The notes: generated from the letters alone by a model not told the origin. A stretch of DNA of 64,000 nt from an uncultured Oscillospiraceae bacterium (GCA_900542145.1 UQMF01000003.1:62001-126000); one strand, 5' to 3'; positions 8,474-17,057 are shown, counted from the first letter of the stretch. Numbers and translations are program-made.

Positions 8474-9967
8474 ATGAATACGTACGCTGAGAAGAAAAGA
8501 GCGGTGCTGCCGCACGAGCAGGGCGCGGATCTCCGGCAGGAGTCCATCGCGCCGCAGCTTAACGCAATGCAGAATATTGATGTGCATTCAGGGCATTCGC
8601 TCAGGCTTGAGGAGGGACTAAAATCCCGAATTGAACAGCACCTTGGGTATGATCTTTCCGGGGTGGAGCTGCGTGAATCTGCCGATGCGGCGGATATCGG
8701 GGCGGAAGCGTTCGCCAAGGGCAACGTGGTGCATTTTGCGCCGGGTCAGTTCAACCAGCACACGGAAAGAGGGCAGCACCTGATCGCTCACGAACTTTCC
8801 CATGTGGTTCAGCAGGCGAAGGGCGGAGTCCACGCTGATGTAGAGGGATTCAATGTGAACTCCTCTGCGGCTCTTGAGGGCGCTGCTGATCACGCAGGGG
8901 ATTCCTTTGTGTCCGGTGGTCACGCCTCGCTTTCGGCACCGCTGTCCTCGCTTCCGTCAATGAATGCGGATTCTGCGCCGATACAGGGTTCCTTCTTCGG
9001 GAAGATCAAGGATTTCTTCAAGAAGCAGAAAGCCAGCTTTGATTTCGGCATGGCGGCAAGGAAAAAGGATAAAGTCGTAAGGGGAATCAATGCTGAACAC
9101 GCCAGTGACGAAGAACAAATGCTAAAGACGATGAAGGAGCAGGGATTCACGGACGAAATGATAGAAGCGCAGAAGATGTTCCAGCGCGTGAATATGTCCC
9201 AAAGCCGCGGAATGCGCTTTCAGGAATCACAGGTGGGAATGATGGACGCTGCCAGTTCCTTTACAGACCCTGCAATGATGAACAACTTTGCTGCAAGACT
9301 GGGACGCGGCGCTCTGACAAAATCAAAACAGGCTTCTCTTGCAGCGGAGCAGGATAACATGCTGAACAACGTACTTGCCGGAAACGCGGAATCAGCCCAG
9401 GCGGAGGAGATGGGGCGAAACATCTCCGAGAAGCTGCGGAAGCAGCAGGCTGCCGGAGCGGTCATGGATCAGATTGCCCAGGACAGGGACGTGAAGGACA
9501 CTGCTTTCACCAGCACGCTTGCCAGATATAATCAGCGTCATGGTACCAACGTGAACAGGGATTCGGGAAATGTGCATGCCATCAGATACCTTGCGCGTCA
9601 CCTCAACGGACTGGACGACGGCGAAGCGGATAAGGTCATGGACGATATGCTCAGCGGCGATAAAACTAAGATGGCGCCATACATAAAGAAGGAGATCGAC
9701 CGCTTTATGCAGAACGCTGACATGAATGCGATAGGGGATTCCGCTTCCGACGACGAGGTCATCAACGGCGCGCTGCCTCAGATACTCCTCTCGCAGGATA
9801 ACATGGCTATCGCCGACAGCGTGAAGGGCGGATTCGACGCCGAAACTCTAGGCGTATCCCCCGAATATATTGAGCAGTACATGGAAAAGAAGAAGCGGCA
9901 TGCAGTCAAGTATGGCACTGCTTCTGCCCGTCTGCGCAGAATGAAGGATCCCACCATCTCCTGGTGA
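8474..9967 (+). CDS. DUF4157 'eCIS core' metalloprotease-like protein, candidate effector
   Basis: The protein has 497 residues. About 40-125 form the DUF4157 domain: LEEGLKSRIEQHLGYDLSGV, then a VVHFAPGQF strand, then the zinc protease motif HELSH at residues 106-110 followed by VVQQ. DUF4157 proteins are strongly associated with eCIS loci, where the domain marks cargo or effectors. Residues ~165-497 are helical, rich in Ala, Asp, Gln, Lys and Met, and match no toxin family I recognise. A disordered Ser/Ala-rich linker (about 125-165) joins the two parts. The start follows GGAGGTG. It is the last gene before a terminator, in the usual position of eCIS cargo genes. Confidence 0.78.
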   Translation: MNTYAEKKRAVLPHEQGADLRQESIAPQLNAMQNIDVHSGHSLRLEEGLKSRIEQHLGYDLSGVELRESADAADIGAEAFAKGNVVHFAPGQFNQHTERGQHLIAHELSHVVQQAKGGVHADVEGFNVNSSAALEGAADHAGDSFVSGGHASLSAPLSSLPSMNADSAPIQGSFFGKIKDFFKKQKASFDFGMAARKKDKVVRGINAEHASDEEQMLKTMKEQGFTDEMIEAQKMFQRVNMSQSRGMRFQESQVGMMDAASSFTDPAMMNNFAARLGRGALTKSKQASLAAEQDNMLNNVLAGNAESAQAEEMGRNISEKLRKQQAAGAVMDQIAQDRDVKDTAFTSTLARYNQRHGTNVNRDSGNVHAIRYLARHLNGLDDGEADKVMDDMLSGDKTKMAPYIKKEIDRFMQNADMNAIGDSASDDEVINGALPQILLSQDNMAIADSVKGGFDAETLGVSPEYIEQYMEKKKRHAVKYGTASARLRRMKDPTISW

Positions 9968-9981
9968 GGGAATACATAAGA

Positions 9982-10012
9982 AAAGCAGCTCATGTAAAGG
10001 GGCTGCTTTTTC
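9982..10012 (+). terminator. Rho-independent terminator after the eCIS operon
   Basis: An AAAGCAGC arm (9982-9989) pairs with GCTGCTTT (10002-10009), and the T run continues to 10011. It closes the operon that ends with the DUF4157 gene. Confidence 0.8.
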
Positions 10013-10019
10013 GTGTGGC

Positions 10020-10048
10020 TTGACAAATAACAAAAGGTGTGATACAAT
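10020..10048 (+). promoter_or_regulatory. Sigma-A promoter for the dprA-like gene
   Basis: TTGACA (10020-10025), a 17-base spacer and TACAAT (10043-10048). It separates dprA transcription from the upstream eCIS operon. Confidence 0.75.
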
Positions 10049-10089
10049 AAATCTACAAAATTGTCTGAATGTATATAAGGGGTGAGGAT

Positions 10090-11346
10090 ATGATGCCATC
10101 TTCTGTTGAAGTCTGGCTGTGGCTCCTGCTTGTAATGCTGCCACACAATCCCAGGACGATGGAGTTGCTGGAGCATTACGGCTCTGCGGAATCCCTGGCG
10201 CGTGCGATAAGGGACGGAGAATGTCCCAAGATAACCGAATCCGAGAAGCACCGCGCCCGTAACACGCATACCCGGGACGTGCGCCAGATAATGGAGGAGT
10301 GCGCCGCGAACGATATCCGCATAATCACCCTTGACGACGAGGAATACCCGGTCCTTCTCAAAAATATCTACTCGCCGCCGATAGTTCTGTTTGTCCGGGG
10401 AATGCTGAGTTGCCTTTCCGACGAGGTTTCCCTTGCGGTGGTCGGACCCCGGGATCCGTCAGAATACGCGGTGCGCGTGGCGCAAAGACTGTGCGGCGAC
10501 CTTGTCAGACTCGGCACCGTACTGGTCAGCGGACTTGCGCTCGGAATAGATACGGTTGCCCATACCAGCGCTGTCAACGCCGGAGTGCCCACAGTCGGAG
10601 TACTCGCCTGCGGACAGCTTGTGAACTACCCACCGGATAACGCCGGACTGAAGCAGCGCATTATCGAGGGCGGCGGAGCGCTGGTGTCCGAATTGCTGCC
10701 GCACGCCGGCGTGGAAGCGCGGTATTTCCGCGACCGCAACCGTATAATCTCCGGACTGGGACTCGGCACCCTGGTGGTGGAAGCCTCCACAAGGAGCGGC
10801 TGCCTGCTTACTGCGAACCACGCGGTGGATCAGGGCAGGGATCTGTTCTGTGTTCCGCCTACGGACATAACGCAGGAGTGGTGCGCCGGGGTGGTTCCGT
10901 TCCTCCGGGACGGCGCGATACCGGTGTTCGACTACCTGGATATTGTGAACGAGTACATGTATCATTACCTCAGCCGGATAGGCATTGACGATTCCAGCGA
11001 GCGTCAGCACCGTAATCCTCAGAAGAAGCCGCGCAGCAAGCCTGCGGAAAGACCCGCGGCTCCCAGGGTGACAAAAGCGGCGCCGCCGGCGGATCCAGTA
11101 AAATCCACACAGCCTGCCGATGTAGCTACGGCTGAGGAATCCCCGAAGCTTTCCGAAGAGAAGCTGTCCGGACTGACGGAATTGCAGGTCAGCGTTGCAA
11201 AAATTGTCGAATCCGCAGCGCAATCCGCGGACGAGGTAATTGCGATTTCCGGCATATCCTATGCGGAGGCCGCAGAGGTGCTGATGGACCTTGAACTGGC
11301 GGACATCATCAAGCTTATGCCGGACGGAAAATACCATCTGAAATAA
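10090..11346 (+). CDS. dprA: DprA-like DNA-processing protein
   Basis: The protein has 418 residues. The DNA-processing Rossmann fold is clear: SGLALGIDTVAHTSAV, then VLACGQLVNYPPDNAGL, then RDRNRIISGLGLGTLVVEAS followed by TRSGCLLTANHAVDQGR. A Pro/Ala-rich linker (about 320-355) leads to a C-terminal winged helix (about 360-418). DprA loads RecA on incoming single-stranded DNA during transformation. The usual glycine-rich GSR start of the fold reads VGPRDPS here, so this may be a diverged paralogue rather than the housekeeping copy. It has its own promoter and terminator. The ATG at 10090 is chosen from the spacing to AAGGGG. Confidence 0.85.
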   Translation: MMPSSVEVWLWLLLVMLPHNPRTMELLEHYGSAESLARAIRDGECPKITESEKHRARNTHTRDVRQIMEECAANDIRIITLDDEEYPVLLKNIYSPPIVLFVRGMLSCLSDEVSLAVVGPRDPSEYAVRVAQRLCGDLVRLGTVLVSGLALGIDTVAHTSAVNAGVPTVGVLACGQLVNYPPDNAGLKQRIIEGGGALVSELLPHAGVEARYFRDRNRIISGLGLGTLVVEASTRSGCLLTANHAVDQGRDLFCVPPTDITQEWCAGVVPFLRDGAIPVFDYLDIVNEYMYHYLSRIGIDDSSERQHRNPQKKPRSKPAERPAAPRVTKAAPPADPVKSTQPADVATAEESPKLSEEKLSGLTELQVSVAKIVESAAQSADEVIAISGISYAEAAEVLMDLELADIIKLMPDGKYHLK

Positions 11347-11350
11347 CACA

Positions 11351-11396
11351 AAGGGACTGCTGAAAAAGTATCTTTTCGGCAGTCCCTTTTCTTTTT
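11351..11396. terminator. Bidirectional terminator between dprA and the EAL gene
   Basis: AAGGGACTGC (11351-11360) pairs with GCAGTCCCTT (11379-11388), and the inner TGAAAA/TTTTCG bases extend the stem. A T-rich tail follows on the + strand and an A-rich flank serves the - strand. The loop contains GAAAAAGTATCTT, also present in the repeat element at 56344. Confidence 0.8.
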
Positions 11397-11401
11397 ATAC
11401 A

Positions 11402-13336
11402 TTAAGCCAGATCGTTATTCCGCTTGATGAACTGAACGAATTCCTCCCGGGGAACGGGCTTTGAGAAGTAGAATCCCTGAATGAAGTCGCAGTGCAGGTC
11501 GGAGAATTTCTTTACCATGTCCTTGGTTTCGATTCCTTCCACAACGATCTCCATGTTGAGATCCTTTATCATTCTGACGGTGTTTTGGAGGATAGTCCAC
11601 ATCTTGGCGTTCTGGTTGTTTACAAAAGACTTGTCAAGCTTGACTATCTTCAGCGGAAGCGCCGCAATACGGTACATGTTGGAGTAACCCGTGCCGTAGT
11701 CATCGAGCGAGAAGCTGATCCCTGCGGCACTGAGTTCAGACAGATTCTCTGTCATCACGTTCTGGTCGTAGCTTGCGGCGGTTTCGGTGATCTCCAGATT
11801 AACCTGGTCGGAGGATACGCCGTACTTCTTCATTATTCCGAGGAGGTGCTCGGCAAGTCCGTGGCGCATGCACTGGGAAACGGAGAGGTTGACCTCAATG
11901 TATTCCAGTCCCAGCTTCTTGTATTCGTCGCTGGCAATGAACTTGCAAACTTCTTCCATGACAAAATCGCCGATTTTGTGTATTGCGCCGCTCTTTTCCG
12001 CCGCCGGAATGAACACCTCCGGTGAAATGAAGCCCTCCTTCTCGTCGATGAGCCTGAGCAGAGCCTCAGCAGATACGAACTTATTCTTTTCGATGGAGTA
12101 TATCGGCTGGTAGTATACATGGAAGCTGTGGTTTGCGAACGCGCGTTCAATGATGTCGTCAACGTCCGTCAGCAGGGAAACCATGCGTTTTACGGAGCTG
12201 TCGTTCGCATGAATTACCTCGCCGCGGTAGGGGAGCTTTGTGTGGAAATCAACGCCGAACGACATCAGCGCTTTGAAGTTCTGTATGTCCTCGGGACAGT
12301 TCACAACACAGATGTATGGAATCAGATTCAGGTCGGTTTTTCCGATCTGTATGGGTTTACGGAGTCTCTCATTTATAAGGTCTGCCGTATGGTTCATCAA
12401 ATTCAGATTGTAAATGTTGATGACTACCCTGAATCTTCCCTGATCAAGGTAGTATGGTGTGCCATGTGATTTTGTCTGATTAATGCATTCAGCAATGGTC
12501 TTTGAAACCATTTTCAAAAGTTCGTTGTTCCGGTCATATCCAAGTATCTTGCATAGTGAACTGTAGTTTTCTATGTTTATCATGATAACGCCCATTCGGT
12601 TTTTCATCATGTAGTTCTTGCGGATATCCTCCGCATATGCGTTGTATTTGTTCAGTCCGGTAAAGTTGTCTACAACCTCCTCTGGGCGCTGTATCATTAC
12701 TGATATAAGGGTAAGCCCGATGGTGTTCGTGAACACCATTACCACCATATTTGGCGTAAGCATCTGCATTATTACTATAGCCCCCATCAGCGGTATCATG
12801 CAAAGAAGCGCAAGCGCTTTTCGCAGCTGGAACAGTCTGCGGAATTGCACAAGATAGATCACGCTGATTATTATGTATATTCCAGCGGTGCAGTAGGGGA
12901 TCCATGCCATGGCATTTGTGTGGTATATTCCATCGTCAATGCTGAAAATGCACCCGTTGAACAGATTCACTACCGTTGCAACGATGTCCGCCAAATAGGG
13001 GACGATAAGAATGACGATGGCAGGCTTGTTCGAAGTAAGCTTGGACCATGCGCAGGTCAGGCTGATAACATACATCAGGAAAAACGGCGGTATAGCGTTA
13101 TAAACCAGCAGATCAACGGAGTGCACCGCCATGCGCAGTCCTATATCGGGATAGTTAATGTTGTCAAGCACAACACTCCATATATCTGTGTGCGCGCTGA
13201 GCATTGTAAGAATTAAAAGCGATAGGAAAAACTTGTTCGTTGATCCTTTGTACATTTTTCTTGACAGCTGAGAAATGAGGATGATTGTAAGAAAAATGAG
13301 TGATACAATATCAAGATGAATTAGCTTTTCAGTCAT
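11402..13336 (-). CDS. Membrane EAL-domain c-di-GMP phosphodiesterase with degenerate GGDEF domain
   Basis: The protein has 644 residues. About 1-220 hold seven or eight membrane helices (7TM-receptor style). About 225-370 form a GGDEF fold whose active loop is degenerate (DQGRF in place of GGDEF). About 385-640 form an EAL domain. Catalytic elements are intact: EALLR, EVNLS, LEITET, the paired Asp in LDDYGTGYS, KLDKSF, VVEGIET and the Gln in FIQGFYFSKP. It should therefore hydrolyse c-di-GMP, with the GGDEF part perhaps a GTP-sensing regulator (known for similar proteins). The start at 13336 is preferred over an upstream GTG because AAAGGAG is 10 bases away. It is a single gene with its own promoter. 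Confidence 0.87.
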   Translation of the reverse strand: MTEKLIHLDIVSLIFLTIILISQLSRKMYKGSTNKFFLSLLILTMLSAHTDIWSVVLDNINYPDIGLRMAVHSVDLLVYNAIPPFFLMYVISLTCAWSKLTSNKPAIVILIVPYLADIVATVVNLFNGCIFSIDDGIYHTNAMAWIPYCTAGIYIIISVIYLVQFRRLFQLRKALALLCMIPLMGAIVIMQMLTPNMVVMVFTNTIGLTLISVMIQRPEEVVDNFTGLNKYNAYAEDIRKNYMMKNRMGVIMINIENYSSLCKILGYDRNNELLKMVSKTIAECINQTKSHGTPYYLDQGRFRVVINIYNLNLMNHTADLINERLRKPIQIGKTDLNLIPYICVVNCPEDIQNFKALMSFGVDFHTKLPYRGEVIHANDSSVKRMVSLLTDVDDIIERAFANHSFHVYYQPIYSIEKNKFVSAEALLRLIDEKEGFISPEVFIPAAEKSGAIHKIGDFVMEEVCKFIASDEYKKLGLEYIEVNLSVSQCMRHGLAEHLLGIMKKYGVSSDQVNLEITETAASYDQNVMTENLSELSAAGISFSLDDYGTGYSNMYRIAALPLKIVKLDKSFVNNQNAKMWTILQNTVRMIKDLNMEIVVEGIETKDMVKKFSDLHCDFIQGFYFSKPVPREEFVQFIKRNNDLA

Positions 13337-13368
13337 ACCTTTCACGCTCCTTTATATACTTCATATTT

Positions 13369-13397
13369 ATTATAGCACATGATATTTTGTATTTCAA
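13369..13397 (-). promoter_or_regulatory. Promoter for the EAL gene
   Basis: On the - strand: TTGAAA (13392-13397), 17-base spacer, TATAAT (13369-13374). Between here and 13555 the sequence is AT-rich with no gene recognised. Confidence 0.75.
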
Positions 13398-13555
13398 CCA
13401 AAATACAACTCTTATTCTTCAATTTGTTATCTTTGCACAAAGTTCGACATTGTTTTAATTGCGGTTGTTATATTTGATTCAACTAATTATCCGGCTGCGC
13501 AGATAGTAATATTCTATAAAAAGAATAAAATTACAGCAATGGCAATTTAAAAGGG

Positions 13556-13584
13556 TTGAAATAGCCCCGGACATATGTTAAAAT
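13556..13584 (+). promoter_or_regulatory. Promoter for the TAXI-gltS operon
   Basis: TTGAAA (13556-13561), 17-base spacer, TAAAAT (13579-13584). It leaves a leader of about 40 bases with the AAAGGCGG ribosome site. Confidence 0.75.
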
Positions 13585-13630
13585 ATAGTTAGAGATGACC
13601 ATACATTAATTGAAGTGAAAGGCGGAATAT

Positions 13631-14620
13631 ATGCGTTTTAAGAAAATACTGATCTCCGCTGTTGCCGCGCTTATGGGAATGACTGTGCTCACGTCCTGCG
13701 GCGAAAGGTCCGAGTTAAGACTCGGCACGGGAAATCCCGGTGGGATATATTACGCCTACGGTACGACGCTGCATGAGCTTGACGAAGCCGGCGTCACCGT
13801 GAAAAAGACCGAGGGCTCCATGGCGAACATGCGGCTGATGAAGGAAGGATTTCTTGACCTGGCTATCGTGCAGAGCGATATCCTGGCGGAAGCCGCTTAC
13901 GGCACTGGGGATTTCGAAGGCTCCCCGGTATCCGTGGTGCGCGCGGTCGCCGGACTCTACTACGAGGCGTTCCAGATAATCGTGCGGAGTGATTCCGGAA
14001 TTGAGTCGCTGGCGGACCTCAGAGGGAAGAAAATGTCCATCGGCGAGGACGGCTCCGGAGTTGCGCGGAATGCGGAATACATGCTCCTGTCAGCCGGGAT
14101 TCCCTACACGTCGGTCGAAACGGTGAACATGTCCTATGCGGAATCCGCTGCGGCGCTTGAGGGCGGCGATATTGACGCGCTGTTCGTTATCCTGGGTGCG
14201 CCCTCCACGGTCGTAAGTGAGCTTGCTGAAAGCGTGGATATTCGTATCCTGCCGCTGGACGAGCGTACGGTTTCCTCAATGACGAACATTTACGACGGCT
14301 ATTACAGCATGACAATTCCGGCAGGTACATATCATGGTCAGGAAGAGGACGTACCCACGGTGGGCGTCAAGGCAGTCCTGACCGCCTCCGAGGGCGTCAG
14401 CGCGGCGCAGGTGGAGGAGATCACCCGGCTGCTTTTTGACAGCAGCACGCAGATACGCTATTCCGTGTCGGTTCCCGAGCCGGATATCGACTTTGCCGTG
14501 ACGGGTATCCCATGCAGATTCCACGACGGTGCGGCGGAATACTACCGTGGTGCCGGTGTGACGGTCAGCACGGACCAGGCGGCGGGCACCGGGATCGCAT
14601 ACGACACCCGGGCGGATTGA
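13631..14620 (+). CDS. TAXI-family solute-binding lipoprotein
   Basis: The protein has 329 residues with a lipobox LTSC (Cys near residue 23). It matches the TAXI family of TRAP-type binding proteins: LGTGNPGGIYYAYG near the mature N-terminus, DLAIVQSDI, the central SLADLRGKKMSIGEDGSG, DALFVILGAPS and a C-terminal VKAVLTAS. TAXI proteins usually feed DctM-type TRAP permeases, and some members bind glutamate. Here no TRAP permease is present; the next gene 12 bases downstream is a glutamate symporter. I infer a partnership in acidic amino acid capture. Confidence 0.85.
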   Translation: MRFKKILISAVAALMGMTVLTSCGERSELRLGTGNPGGIYYAYGTTLHELDEAGVTVKKTEGSMANMRLMKEGFLDLAIVQSDILAEAAYGTGDFEGSPVSVVRAVAGLYYEAFQIIVRSDSGIESLADLRGKKMSIGEDGSGVARNAEYMLLSAGIPYTSVETVNMSYAESAAALEGGDIDALFVILGAPSTVVSELAESVDIRILPLDERTVSSMTNIYDGYYSMTIPAGTYHGQEEDVPTVGVKAVLTASEGVSAAQVEEITRLLFDSSTQIRYSVSVPEPDIDFAVTGIPCRFHDGAAEYYRGAGVTVSTDQAAGTGIAYDTRAD

Positions 14621-14632
14621 GGAGGCTTTTTC

Positions 14633-15826
14633 TTGCAGGTATTGAATATAGACATGTATCAGACCCTTGCCATGGCGGTGGGAGTGCTGTTCCTGGGCGG
14701 ATTCCTGAAAAAGAGGATACGATTCCTGGAAACATTCTGCATTCCCTCGCCGGTGGTGGGAGGAATTGTTTTTGCGGTGATTTCCTGTCTGCTGTATGTG
14801 TTCGGCGTAGTGGAGTTCAACTTTGATGAAACGCTGAAGAACGTATGCATGGTGATGTTCTTCACCTCGGTGGGATTCCAGGCGAATATCAAGGTGCTGC
14901 GTGCCGGCGGACTGAGCCTGCTGGTATTCCTGGTGTGCCTTTTCGTGCTGATAGTCGTGCAGAATCTGACGGCGGTAGGTCTGTCCGGGCTGCTGGACAT
15001 AAGTCCGCTTATCGGCATGTGCACCGGGTCTATTCCGATGGTCGGCGGACATGGTACTTCCGGAGCCTTTGGACCAGTTCTTGAGGATTTTGGAATAGAG
15101 GGCGCGACCACTTTCTGTACTGCGGCGGCGACATTCGGACTTGTGATAGGTTCCCTGATGGGCGGACCGATCGCGCGGCGGCTTATTCTGAAAAAAAAGC
15201 TGATGGACGGAATAGTCGCCGAGGACGCAACACTCCTTGAAGAGGAAGAGCAGAAGCACCACCGCTCCGTGAGCATGTACGCTCCGGCGGCATATCAGAT
15301 AGCGATAGCTATGGGAATCGGTACGGTAGTTTCCTGGGCGCTTTCCCTGACCGGAATGACGTTCCCGATTTACATAGGCTCTATGATAGTTGCTGCGTTC
15401 ATGCGTAATATCGACGAGTACACCGGGAAGTTCCATATCCATATGGGTGAAATTAACGATATCGGCGGAATCTGTCTGTCCCTCTTCCTGGGAATCGCGA
15501 TGATCACGCTGAAACTGTGGCAGCTTGCGGAGTTGGCGCTTCCTCTGGTTGTTCTGCTCATCGCGCAGGTTATCATAATGGCGATATTCTCCTACTTCGT
15601 CGTGTTCAATGTTATGGGCAGGGATTATGACGCCGCGGTCCTGTCCGCAGGAGTGTGCGGCTTCGGTATGGGCGCGACTCCAAACGCAATGGCGAATATG
15701 CAGGCGATAACGGAGAAGTTCGCGCCATCTGTAAAGGCGTATCTGCTGGTCCCCATTGTCGGCAGTATGTTTGCAGATTTTATCAACAGCCTGGTTATAA
15801 CGTTCTTTATCAATTTCCTTAATTGA
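14633..15826 (+). CDS. gltS: GltS-type sodium/glutamate symporter
   Basis: The protein has 397 residues and about 10-12 membrane helices in two inverted halves. Family landmarks are PSPVVGGIVF, the GSIPMVGGHGTSGAFGP re-entrant loop and its second-half counterpart GVCGFGMGATPNAMANMQ. GltS imports glutamate with Na+. The start is a TTG at 14633, 7 bases after GGAGG; no ATG fits the ribosome site as well. It is co-transcribed with the TAXI gene and followed by a 60-residue gene. Confidence 0.88.
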   Translation: MQVLNIDMYQTLAMAVGVLFLGGFLKKRIRFLETFCIPSPVVGGIVFAVISCLLYVFGVVEFNFDETLKNVCMVMFFTSVGFQANIKVLRAGGLSLLVFLVCLFVLIVVQNLTAVGLSGLLDISPLIGMCTGSIPMVGGHGTSGAFGPVLEDFGIEGATTFCTAAATFGLVIGSLMGGPIARRLILKKKLMDGIVAEDATLLEEEEQKHHRSVSMYAPAAYQIAIAMGIGTVVSWALSLTGMTFPIYIGSMIVAAFMRNIDEYTGKFHIHMGEINDIGGICLSLFLGIAMITLKLWQLAELALPLVVLLIAQVIIMAIFSYFVVFNVMGRDYDAAVLSAGVCGFGMGATPNAMANMQAITEKFAPSVKAYLLVPIVGSMFADFINSLVITFFINFLN

Positions 15827-15846
15827 CATTTTCACCGGAGGTAATT

Positions 15847-16029
15847 ATGAAAGACAAAAATCAGAAACTGGACTATTTCTCGGAAAATCTTGCCTTTCCG
15901 GAGATACATGTGAATTCCCGGAAGCCCTCCGAAGACGACAACACGGAGGAGCCCGAAAATGGCGGAGAAGTAGTGTATGACAACCTTGCTATCCCGGAGA
16001 TAAAGATAAAGAAGCATGACAAAAAATAA
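15847..16029 (+). CDS. Small charged protein with duplicated NLAxPEI motif
   Basis: The protein has 60 residues and no membrane segment. Two copies of one motif are visible: ENLAFPEIHV (about 18-27) and DNLAIPEIKI (about 46-55), separated by an acidic, Pro/Glu/Asn-rich linker. The C-terminus is Lys-rich. A CCGGAGG site lies 8 bases before the ATG and the gene sits 20 bases after gltS, ahead of a terminator, so it is very likely translated in that operon. I do not recognise a family. The repeated short motif suggests binding to a partner, perhaps a cytoplasmic face of the transporter (inference). Confidence 0.65.
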   Translation: MKDKNQKLDYFSENLAFPEIHVNSRKPSEDDNTEEPENGGEVVYDNLAIPEIKIKKHDKK

Positions 16030-16030
16030 A

Positions 16031-16060
16031 AAACGGTGGCTGATTACGCCATCGTTTTTT
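16031..16060. terminator. Bidirectional terminator
   Basis: AAACGGTGGC (16031-16040) pairs with GCCATCGTTT (16048-16057) and has A/T runs on both sides. It serves the gltS operon and the convergent esterase gene. Confidence 0.8.
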
Positions 16061-16071
16061 AGAGTTGATAT

Positions 16072-16836
16072 TCAGTCTGCAAACATTGAGTCGATGAATC
16101 TGCGCGTGTATTCGTTCCAGAAATCCATGTCGTGGCTGCCGCTGCTTTCAAGGTATGTGTGGGCGATACCCTCTTCTGCGAGGAATCTGTGGAATTGCCG
16201 GTTGTGTTCCAGCAGGAAATCCTCCGTTCCACAGGACATTAATATTTCCGGTATTTTCTTGCCGCTGTCATGCAGGCGCTTCACCAGTACTTCGGGATTG
16301 CTGTCGCTTTCAAGGACTGAATCAAGGTCGCCGAAGCATTCGTGATAATAATCGTAGTTTGCTGTTCCGTTGTCCTCGCCGGGCTTCATTCCGGCAATCT
16401 CATGGACTATAAGCGCTGAGGACATTGCAGCGACCTTTCCAAAATTATCTGGGAATGCAAAAGCGGTATGCAGCGCGCCGAATCCACCCATAGAAAGTCC
16501 CATGATGTAAGTGTCCTCCGGGGATAGCGCCAGCCGGAACGTTCTGCGGACGTAGTCTACCAGTTCGGCTCCCACGAATGTGCAGTATTTTCTTGTGGTG
16601 GAAAGACCGTCCAGCCAGAATCCGTTTTCACCGTTTGGGGCGATTACCGCAAAATTGTATTTCTGCATAAGATCTTCCGGTATCCAGTTTCCTGCGTCGC
16701 CAGTGTAGCCATGCAGAAGGAACACGGTTCGCATTTTCTGCGTGTCTTCCCGGGGTTTGTCATTTGGAATATACATTTCAAAGCGGATATTCCTGTTGAG
16801 CGCCTGGGAGTAGTACTTTATACTTAACTGAGCCAT
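16072..16836 (-). CDS. Esterase D / FrmB-like alpha-beta hydrolase
   Basis: The 254-residue protein belongs to the putative esterase family (PF00756). The oxyanion region is FLLHGYTGDAGNW, the nucleophile elbow is GLSMGG, a probable catalytic Asp is in CGTEDFLL and the His is in SSGSHDMDFW. There is no signal peptide, so it is cytoplasmic. The natural substrate is unknown; acyl esters of sugars or S-formylglutathione-like thioesters are usual for the family. The start follows AAGGAGG. Confidence 0.85.
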   Translation of the reverse strand: MAQLSIKYYSQALNRNIRFEMYIPNDKPREDTQKMRTVFLLHGYTGDAGNWIPEDLMQKYNFAVIAPNGENGFWLDGLSTTRKYCTFVGAELVDYVRRTFRLALSPEDTYIMGLSMGGFGALHTAFAFPDNFGKVAAMSSALIVHEIAGMKPGEDNGTANYDYYHECFGDLDSVLESDSNPEVLVKRLHDSGKKIPEILMSCGTEDFLLEHNRQFHRFLAEEGIAHTYLESSGSHDMDFWNEYTRRFIDSMFAD

Positions 16837-16861
16837 AATGACCTCCTTCGTCTATGAAAAT

Positions 16862-16890
16862 ATTATAGACTATTGTGCAATAAAAGTCAA
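16862..16890 (-). promoter_or_regulatory. Promoter for the esterase gene
   Basis: On the - strand: TTGACT (16885-16890), 17-base spacer, TATAAT (16862-16867). The 379-base gap from 16837 to 17215 otherwise holds the opposing promoter and leader RNA listed next; the AT-rich 16891-17057 shows nothing I can name. Confidence 0.75.
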
Positions 16891-17057
16891 TACGTTAAAC
16901 AGCGTATATATCCTATTTATTTAAATATGTATATTGTGATATTTCACCGCGACATCTCATCAATGTATTCTTTGTCACATCTGACTAAAAAATGATACAA
17001 GGTAAACAATGTTTATTCGTTAAAATCATCAAATAATCAAAAAAAGCGACAACACTC

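Noticed and set aside
1..9967. Defective prophage tail region
   Set aside because: DUF4255, DUF4280 and DUF4157 together point to eCIS, and there are no phage integrase, capsid, lysis or portal genes in view.
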